A stretch of DNA of 64,000 nucleotides from Tetracentron sinense (lineage: Eukaryota; Streptophyta; Magnoliopsida; Trochodendrales; Trochodendraceae), in NCBI GenBank assembly GCA_015143295.1, contig CM026560.1, positions 8,992,501 through 9,056,500 of the forward strand, given 5' to 3'. A model generated the notes under the pieces. It was not told the DNA's origin, ran no database searches, and was given only the letters and a program-made list of their open reading frames with translations. Every line of letters starts with the position of its first letter. Position 1 is the stretch's first letter. Both the position numbers and the translations under genes were made by a program. Positions 55,989 through 64,000 of the stretch are shown piece by piece.

Positions 55989-56495
55989 TTACTGAGAATC
56001 AGAATTAGTGAGTGAGCCCATCCAAGGTGGCGGTGACATCCCCGTCTGCTCTTGCACAGTCTTAAACAATGGCGGTAACGCACGGTATACAGCAGCAACC
56101 TCCTTCATGGCTGCACCGCCGTCTGCCACCTCCCCGCCTGTACCATTTGTCCAGATGCTAATCTTTGGCTGCAACCCCCGGATAGCCTCGGCGTTGATCT
56201 TCGCGACCTCTTGGAACATTCCGCCATTGATCATCAAGTAATCTCTTAATGCGGCATAGTTTCCGCCCAACGCCTCTAACAAGGTGCGAATGTAGGTTCC
56301 TTGTGCCTCTGCAAGAGCCACCAGTCCCTCAGCCTCCTTCTTTTTGGCATATAGTTCACCATCTGCTGCTTGTTTTCGGGCGTACAGTGATGCCTCAGCA
56401 GCCAATCTCTGACCCTCCACTTCCTTCTCTTTCTCAAAGAATGTTGCCTCTGCGGATTTTTGCTTATTGTAGAGTTCGGAATTGGCCTCTTGGAC
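55989..56495 (-). CDS. FLOT: Flotillin-like protein, exon 2
   Basis: Begins [12 protein letters not shown] after acceptor AAATCAG (56496-56497 hold the AG). It finishes the coiled coil with [20 protein letters not shown] and ends SLTNSDSQ. Confidence 0.95.
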   Translation of the reverse strand, partial: VQEANSELYNKQKSAEATFFEKEKEVEGQRLAAEASLYARKQAADGELYAKKKEAEGLVALAEAQGTYIRTLLEALGGNYAALRDYLMINGGMFQEVAKINAEAIRGLQPKISIWTNGTGGEVADGGAAMKEVAAVYRALPPLFKTVQEQTGMSPPPWMGSLTNSDSQ

Positions 56496-57082
56496 CTGAT
56501 TTGGTTAGCGATTAGAGTAAACGCAAATAATATCGAGTTAGTAATCTGAATGAGAGATGATTATTATTCATAAGCACAATAGAGCTTATGATCTGTCCGT
56601 ACCATGAAAAATGAATGGACTCATTCTACGTACCAAAAAAAAGAAATGGACTCTCAGAGATTATAAGAGAGTAATTTCTATGGGAAGCTCTGCATGAAAG
56701 GAGGGACAAGTGTGGGTGGCCAGCACTACTCTAAAAGGGCCTCAGAGTCTCGGGCTACCACAATGCGTGCGACACTTGACATAAAAAGAAGAAGTCATTT
56801 CATTTTCTCTCCCCTAATTTGACTTCTGCCCACTTGATATCTCTCCCCATTTTTTTCACCATTTTATCACCACATATCGCAATAAGTGTGGAGAAGTCAA
56901 AATCAGGAACAATAAAATGACTTTTCCAGCCAAATGTGGCACACATTGTTGTAGGCCGAGACCACTTTTCTGGCAAATGGTAGAGAGAATCAGAGGCCCT
57001 CTAAAAAGTTATGGAGAGCTACACAAGCTGTGGGTCCGCAGTCAACCTACTTTGGGGCAAAAGCATATATTTTTTTATTTAA

Positions 57083-57120
<38 letters not shown>

Positions 57121-58593
57121 CTTTAATTTTTTAAAGCTTAATCAAAATTAAAGGAGTGTTAAAAAAGACACGTGGCCTGACATTAGACTGTATAGTCTAA
57201 TGTAGTAGTGGGCTGTGTTATTAACTGCCCAAACAAATATGAGTTTTGATGAGAGGACCTCAAGATCCTCCAAACTGACCAATCCAATCAAATTTCAATA
57301 CTTTGGGAGCGAGAAAATGACAATAAATAAATAAATAAAGTTTCATTGTCACATCTCTCTTGGTCGGTTTTCCATTTCCCTGAAAAAATTTCTAAGTCTC
57401 CTCCCTCTCTTTTATATCAACGTGGGCGGCCTTGAGGTCATTTTGTCTGCCCACTCAGAATTAAATAAATTAGCTCTTTTAGTTAATTTTTTTTCTTTCT
57501 AACTAAGGTTACGCTGGTCTGTCCCCTCTAACACCCTTTAATTCTTGTTTTGTTTAATTTTTTTAAAAAAAATTAAGGTTACATTCTTTAACCTACGGTC
57601 TAGGGAATCTTAACCACTCGGAGTTAAAAAGAGACACGCAAGAGCCAAAACCCTAATCCGTACCTTGATCTCATAATCAACGCTGGCCTTGCAGAGAAAA
57701 TCAGCCTTGAGCTTCTCCGTCTGAGTCATGGCGTTCTTCCTCTCCACCTCCCGCTGCAACTCGGCCGCCCGAATCGCCACAGCCTTGGCGGACTCCACCT
57801 CAGCCATCTGGGCTCGCTGGGCCCACCCAGCCTTCTTGGTAGCCAGCTCAGCATTGGCCTCAGCCAGGTCAGCCTCCCTCTTATTCGCAAAGATCTTGAC
57901 GTCCGTACTCACCTTAATCTCCTCCTTCTTTCCCTCCCCTTCCCTTTGCGTCGACACAATCTTCGTCTCCGCGTTGATCTTCGCTGCGTTCTGCAACGTC
58001 TGCCCTTCTCTCAGCTTCGCCCCAATCTCACCCTTCATCTTCGCTTCCGCTACATCGATCTTCGCCTGATTTGCCGCCTCCGTCTGAATATTCTGACTCA
58101 GATACGAGAAGTACTCGTGTCCCGGCACGTCAACCAGCTGCTTTATATTGGCGTTGTAGATCAAGAGTCCGAACTGGTTTAGCTCGATCTGAACCTTCTC
58201 GAATACCTCTTTCTTGAAATCTTTGGATCCTTTGAATATGTCCTCCATGGTCATGGAAGCCGCAAGAACACGAGTCTCTCCTTCGATGATGCCTTGAACC
58301 AGATCTTTCACGTCCTCAGAGAGCCTGTCGTGGGGAGAAAGGAGCTTCGCGTACTTCAAGAGGCTTTCTTTGTCTTCCACGCGAGGGCCGATAGTGAAGA
58401 CGGCAGGGAGGCGGAAAGCGAGCTTCTCGGCGCTCATGGCTTGGACATTGAAGGTGTAGTTCACCGGGGATACGTCAAAGATGGTGCAGGACTGGCCTGG
58501 CAGGATCCATGCTTTCTTCGCAAGCTTTATGTCTTCGATGCCTGACCCGGTGATCACCAGGTACTGGGATGCCTTGGCGACTCGGTACCACAT
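55989..58593 (-). CDS. FLOT: Flotillin-like protein, complete gene, 2 exons
   Basis: The protein is a membrane-microdomain scaffold of the SPFH/flotillin family. In plants these proteins sit on the inner face of the plasma membrane and act in clathrin-independent endocytosis and microbial entry. Exons 57664-58593 (310 codons) and 55989-56495 (168 codons) join in phase 0, giving 478 residues, close to the roughly 470-480 usual in plants. The SPFH domain spans about residues 3-180 ([31 protein letters not shown]). It is followed by a long Ala/Glu/Lys-rich coiled coil (about 190-410) with the AEAxxxGEIG-type repeats of flotillins. The C-terminus [11 protein letters not shown] is typical. I chose the Met of [10 protein letters not shown] because it aligns with known starts; 19 upstream in-frame codons look like leader sequence. 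There are no internal stops. Confidence 0.95.
56496..57663 (-). other. Flotillin intron (1168 bp) with small repeats
   Basis: GT-AG borders, phase 0. It contains a TA run at 57086-57117 and foldback-family fragments at 57125-57180 and 57500-57640. A possible TIR element lies at about 56725-57030, with aaaagggcctcagagtctc paired with a diverged inverse near 56985-57010. Confidence 0.75.
57664..58593 (-). CDS. FLOT: Flotillin-like protein, exon 1
   Basis: Codes for the SPFH domain and the first two-thirds of the coiled coil. It ends KASVDYEIK at donor AAG|GTACGG. It is markedly richer in G and C than its surroundings. Confidence 0.95.
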
Positions 58594-58697
58594 TGCTGTT
58601 TCTTGATTCCAACAAACAACCACAGAGAAGAGAATTTTTTTTTTTTTCACAGAAGTTGTATAATATTGCGTGTGAGGGAAAGAGGGCGATTTCTAGT

Positions 58698-58706
58698 TAT
58701 TATATA
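58698..58706 (-). promoter_or_regulatory. TATA box of the flotillin gene
   Basis: TATATAATA on the minus strand, about 105 bp upstream of the ATG. This would give a leader of roughly 70-80 bases, a normal plant layout. Its first T is the base right after the Helitron terminus CTAG. Confidence 0.6.
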
Positions 58707-59260
58707 CTAGCAAACGGAAACACCCCGTGCGATTAGGGCTGTCAATGGACGGGATCATGATCCGGATCCGATCCGATCCGATTAGCCTGACTTTGGACCC
58801 TATATGTGATCCGTCGGATCGGATTCGGATCTGTGGAATCCGATTATAATCGGATCGGATCTGGATATAGGGTGATCCGATCCGATTAAAATCCGATCCG
58901 ATAATAATAATAATTTTTAATTATTTTAAATATATTATTTAGATTTTCTATGTATAAAATATTAATTTTTAAAAAAATTAACATTAATTAGTATTAATTA
59001 AGGTATTATTAGATTTTTTTATTATTAAAATAGATTTTTTAAAAAAAAAATAACCTTACTCGGATCGGATCGGATTAGGATCGTACGATATATAATCGGA
59101 TCGGATTCGGATCGGTTACTTCATGATCCGACGGATCTCGGATCGGATTCGGATCAGTCGGATTCTTAATCGGATCGGATTCGGATCTAGGCAGATCCGG
59201 TCCGAATCCGATCCGTTGACAGCCCTACGTGCGATGCACGGGATGAAAAATTAAATGATA
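58707..59260 (-). mobile_element. Helitron 3' terminus, split by a hAT element
   Basis: On the minus strand, CCCGTGC-AT-CGCACGGG forms a hairpin. About 13 bases later CTAG ends the element, followed by host T, the Helitron rule. The hairpin is only seen after removing the hAT insertion at 58734-59227. The 5' end of the Helitron lies somewhere beyond 59260 and was not found, so its length is unknown. Confidence 0.55.
58734..59227. mobile_element. hAT-like element, 494 bp, rich in GGATCGGAT repeats
   Basis: The termini are TAGGGCTGTCAATGGACGG and the complement of TAGGGCTGTCAACGGATCGG. The exact 8-bp duplication CGTGCGAT lies at 58726-58733 and 59228-59235. Both halves hold dozens of overlapping GGATCGGAT/ATCCGATCC motifs, probably transposase-binding arrays. 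The centre is AT-rich and non-coding. Confidence 0.9.
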
Positions 59261-60982
59261 TTAAAAGGAAAATATAAATAAAATAATTAACATAAATATT
59301 AAATTATAAAATTGTTTAGTAAGGGTTACATAAAATCAAAATAATTTATTTATGGGCAAAGCCCTTTGGTCTTACACAACAAAGATTAACAATTAACCCA
59401 TAAAAGAACAACAGTTAAGAGGGGAAAAAATAAATGGAGAAGAAAGCAGCAACGAAAGCATCAGCAAGGATGTAGAGACTGGGAGAGTGAATCTACTCAT
59501 GTCAGGAAGAAAATGAGAAGAACTATTTTCCTACATGTAATGTACACATGAGCAACATGCAATGGGGTGAAATTGGGACATGTTCAGTGGGTCTTACTCC
59601 TCCTTACCAAGAACTAAATCTGTTTACATAAGTAATCCTAACAATCTGTTTACATAAGTAATCCTAACAATCTGTACATGTGGGTCACACAAGCCCCACG
59701 TGTATGCCATAGTCAAGGAGTACTGGAGGAGATTTCTCCATGTACTCCCATCCTAATATTAATATTCTGTAATTAAGAAAACAACAGTTTCAGAATAAAA
59801 GAAAGAGAGCACTTGACACATACCCCAAACACTCCATCCTCTAGTAGTAGCCCTACCATGTAGATGTGTATGCCCATGTCGAGTTTCTTAAAAATTGTAC
59901 TCATCATAAGAAACATAAGGCTCCTTGATTAGGCAAAACATTTAAATTTATTGTGAGCATTCATTACAGATAACAAAGTATTTGAACACCAAAAGGATTC
60001 TTTACCATTCCTTATAACTTGGATCCACCATGAAACCATACATATCGACAGATTCACAAATGGAGAGAGCAAATTCAAGAGCAAAACCTTGTTCATTTCG
60101 CAGCTGAACCAAAGGATGTGGGATTTTGTGTTAGAACTTCCTACAGGAGACAAAATCAAGATTGTTGACCTACATGTGGGGTTTTACACACCATTAGATG
60201 ACTCCAGAATAGAAAATAGAACATAGGAGATCGGTAAAACATCCATCCAAAGCACGGTGCAAAATAAGCTTCAGAGGGAGCCAAATCCAAAGGAAGTGCA
60301 GGCCTGTTTGCAGGTGGCCTTTTGAGGAACTGGCTGTCCCCGCATTTGTACAGTTGGAGGCCTGTTTGCAGTCATTGCTGGTTGACTTGCCATTCTACAA
60401 CCAATAAAAGAAACAAAATGAGGACTTTTAGTTCCCTTTGCTAAGATTATTAAGATCAAAGTTCTACCTTCTATAGGAGAATCTGAGTTGGTCAATTTTT
60501 TGGTCTATAAGCCGCTATTTGATTAAACAAATGAGAGCACTATGACTACTTCAGGAGAAATTAATGATATAAAGGTCGCAGTGCCACCTCCTAGAATTTT
60601 CTCACCCCAACCGTTGAGGTAATATAACAAAGAGAATCACTCTCAATTCGGTTCAGAACACATGATCATGTAGTTGTGTAACAACCTGAAAAAGTACAAA
60701 ATGAAAATTAGCAAAAAAACTCACTGGCTTTTGGAAATCAAAATTCAAAGAATTCCAGTGTTTATATCTATATTACTCTCGTCTTTAAGAAATATATCCA
60801 ATACAATTTTTGGAAAGTACTAATTATTTTGCCTCCTTACGGACTACCCCTTTTAGGCGAGGAAGTTAGAGCTTAGGAGACTTAAACCTTAAGCTTAGTT
60901 GGTTTGATTGAACCTAGGAGATGCATGTTCATTATAAAATTGTGGAAGTCATCTAAGTTTAACAAACCAACATCGACAAATG

Positions 60983-61017
<35 letters not shown>

Positions 61018-64000
61018 TATAAATTAACTACAATTACTTAGCAAAAGGAAGATGAGACTTGGATACCTTTTTTTTTTTAGATATCAATACCTCGAAACAC
61101 AATTTCATTCATCCTGGTTTGTTCAATATTGTAAATGGAACAACATATCAGCCTACAAAAGCTACAGACCTCATTCTGGAAAGTTATTCATGAAAGAGAA
61201 AACTAAACAAAGGAGCATGGGCAAATCAAACCTCATAAAGAGAAGGAGCAAAAATGGGAACTTAAGTTGTTTTACAGGACTCCATGACCAACTTCGAAGG
61301 TGCTCGAGAGAAACATATCACGACCAAGTATGTCCATGTCATCACAATGACAAGTCTTATTAACAACCTTATGCACACGTAAGAAGTTCTTTAGATGCAA
61401 TTCAAAAATATTCTTCTGAATTTTAGAATCTTGGTACGAGGATTAAGGTACTCCAATCCCTTTCTCAACTTCCATAGTTTCTGGAAATAGCCCCCTCCAT
61501 AGCGTCAAGTGTTCTTTCAAATTTCCAAATCCATTTGCTTGAGGGTCTAAACCAAAAAGTTTAATGTAATTGCTGAAACTTCCAACTGTGTATCGGTGGT
61601 GGACACCTAAGCATGACAGATCACCTTGTCTAAATAGCCTAAGTGACATGTCACCTAATTCTGTTTTAGGTCGTAGCGCCTGGGCAACTAAGATGAACAT
61701 AAGTAACAACACTGATCATATTATCATACTCCATCCTATGTAGCAAACTGTAAGCTATAAGGTATGGAAAGGCGTGTTAAAGACATGGTATGGGTACCCA
61801 ACCCTGCATCTGGTGACACTGTCTACAACATCATAGGATTTGGAGGGGTTTTGTACACATCCGCTGACCTGACACTGCCTTCCTCTATCTGGGCTTGGGA
61901 CTTGATATTGTCACTTGCTACAAATATAGGTAAAAAGGAGAAAAAGACCTTAAACCATCCTAATTCTTATATGATACCAGAGAGAATCTCCAACCATATC
62001 AATTACACATTAGTATGAACTATGAAGAGATCACAGTTGAAACACAATTACATATGCACTTCAATGCTAGTAAAAAGAGAGATTAGATATTAAAGATAAT
62101 CTTACTGCAATCAAAAACTCATTTCATAGCCAACATATATTTCTTTTATTGATAACGGGATAACCAATTCCACTATAGGAAGGGCAAAAGAGTTAGGAGT
62201 TACAAACAACAGACCAAGTCTATTGCATAGGGGAAAAAAAAGCAAAAAATAAATTCAAAAACTACACATTGATGGATTTTATCTTATCTGTACAGACTGA
62301 AAATTCCAATTCCGTAATACCCCAAAGCACCATCATCAAAAAACTTGGAATTTAATCCCCATAGTAGTAATCAAAACATAAGAATAGAAATCCAATAATC
62401 TCACTTACAAAGAAGAAACAATAGCAACAAATCTGGAATATCCATTTTTGCAAAACTTCTAACAGAAATCCAAATTTATCGACTTTTACTGGAGAAGAAA
62501 TAAACTGGATATAATCATGATCAAAGGGCATGTCCCAAATGCCTTCCAATGTGTTGCTTACCTGGCTCTTGTCACCCGATTCGCGAACCAAATAATATTT
62601 ATGAATTACAACCTTAAGAAACATAGGTGAGAAGAAGTGTGAGAAATGTCCTCCTATCCCTTCTCAAATCTTCATCTGCCTGGGAAGAACATAGGATATA
62701 GTCGAAATTACGATTCCTTCAAAACCATGTCTGTCAAATACTGATTGGAATATGCGGATCACATTAGCTTATCGGCAGAAGCATCAGGGTTATCGAGTAA
62801 GCTAATAAAAGTCTAAAACTGAGCCTGTGCTTTCCGCTTTAAAATGTCGAGGCAAGATTTCAAAAGTCATTACTTTGACTTTATCAAGAAGCATATTTCA
62901 TTTCAATGCTCCATAGAAAATTAAAGGAACAAAGTAACTATAACTATTACATGCAAGAGGATTTTTTTCACCTGAAGTGGTTGGTGTGGCTAAACCCATG
63001 TGTGGATGGTGTTACTCTTAACCAGTATGAATTGGTCAGTCCAAACTTCTAATGGTAGAAGACTAAGACTATGGTCAGGGCCATAAAAATGAGGGAAAAA
63101 TTGGAACCATCGGTAAATTCGTATACCAATCCATCCCCAAGCTGCAACAAGAGTAGCATCAAAGGGTTGTTACAAACTAACAACTTCACATATTAAAACA
63201 CACAGAGATGATAAAACTGACTAAATCCAATAGATGGATGAAAGAAAAGCTTTTAAACGCAAACCAATTGTTATGATGGATAGAAAACATTCTCCATACA
63301 GGTTCACACCTACACCTCACTGCCCTAAGCCTTATTCTAAATCACCCTAAACTCTAAGTTGGTTTTCCCTAATTTCAAAGACTTCCTAATATTATAAATT
63401 AATCTTTATAATCTCCAAAATTTAGAAATTAATCCCAGACCATGACCCATCCAAAATCCTCCTTTGACCCTTGAATCTATTTATTTTTTAACCCTAGCTT
63501 TCATCCTAGATCTGTAGATCATTCATACATCAACCATGGCCTGCCCAATACCCTTGGATCATTGGATTTAGCCTTGATTTCTGTTTAAACTACACTGTCA
63601 CCTTTTTCTGTCCAAGAAGTGCAAAAAATGTTGACATGGTTTTGTTTGGGTTGATCCTCAAATTAGGTCATTGCTTCTACGGCTACGTCACTTGAGGGAT
63701 AGCATGGCAAGGATGGGAGCAATGCATATGTGCGTCTGCGCATGTGTATGTGTCCATGTGCCTAGTTCAAACACAAAAAAGGCCTAGTTCTACAATTCTA
63801 CTTCTAACACCATCATGATTATCAAATGCATACCCAACACAAATATACTGGACAAACGGCAGGTTTTGCCATTATCCCCAGAATAACAGTCCAGCCACAG
63901 AAGCTGGTTTATATAGAAGAATGCTTAACACTCTGATTAGGACCTTCTTAATGCTGTGTTCGCAAAAGAAAGTGCGATGTGTGTGGTCTACTGATCACAT
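59261..64000. other. Region with no supportable gene
   Basis: AT-rich sequence in which I recognise no protein family. An exon-like stretch on the minus strand at about 60265-60397 follows a TTTTATTGGTTGTAG acceptor-like site. It reads MASQPAMTANRPPTVQ and onward, with a repeated CTGCAAACAGGCCT inside, but no partner exon or homologue is apparent. A TA run lies at 60989-61013. Part of this region may belong to the Helitron that ends at 58707. Confidence 0.35.
60265..60397 (-). pseudogene. Exon-like open segment of unknown identity
   Basis: About 43 codons after a good acceptor, rich in Pro, Gln and Ala, ending FGFGSL and a stop. The second copy of the 14-bp repeat is in a different frame from the first. 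That hints at a frameshifted gene fragment, possibly carried by the Helitron. I cannot name a family. Confidence 0.25.

Noticed and set aside
61443..62018. Possible exons (89 and 84 codons on opposite strands)
   Set aside because: No family resemblance I can defend, no consistent splice borders, and the frames overlap in conflict.

Overview
This is a nuclear genomic window from a flowering plant. It is AT-rich, has spliced genes with GT-AG introns, and carries plant-lineage transposons: an Ogre/Tat-type Ty3/gypsy element with a second RNase H, hAT elements with 8-bp target duplications, a Tourist MITE, a Helitron end and an L1-like LINE. I could not fix the species. The very long TE-filled intron suits a repeat-rich, probably woody, dicot or magnoliid, but that is inference. 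I saw no rRNA gene, complete tRNA gene or CRISPR array.

Two host genes can be supported, both on the minus strand. The first is an aldo-keto reductase of 356 residues, spread over 24.7 kb (26366 down to 1691). Exons 1 and 2 lie at 25800-26366 and 24637-24891. The C-terminal exon lies at 1691-1939, beyond a 22.7-kb intron. The second is a two-exon flotillin-like gene (58593 down to 55989, 478 residues). Its TATA box touches the end of a Helitron.

The long reductase intron is an archive of nested insertions. An old minus-strand LTR-like repeat family occurs at 5.4-6.8, 9.2-10.9, 10.9-11.1 and 22.9-23.3 kb. A copy of it was hit by a solo LTR (14471-22912, duplication CTAAT). That LTR was in turn hit by a 3.0-kb hAT-like element (14545-17580, duplication GTTAAATA) and by a second solo LTR of the same family in opposite orientation (19831-22564, duplication ATTGT). 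The last event creates a palindrome with arms of about 2.2 kb. The hAT-like element also holds a near-perfect foldback MITE and what looks like a captured first exon of another gene.

From 27.4 to 33.9 kb is intergenic DNA packed with MITEs and pieces of a foldback family rich in GGTTAA. From 33923 to 53429 lies one 19.5-kb Ogre-like retrotransposon with a matching GTTGT duplication and 2.7-kb LTRs. It has decayed ORF1, gag, protease, RT, RNase H, second RNase H and integrase, a nested 1.49-kb insertion inside RNase H, and an 86-bp tandem array before the 3' LTR. Each LTR carries about six related short palindromes that known LTR anatomy does not explain. From 53.6 to 56 kb a direct duplication flanks a decayed LINE. 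From 59.2 kb to the end I found no gene I can support.
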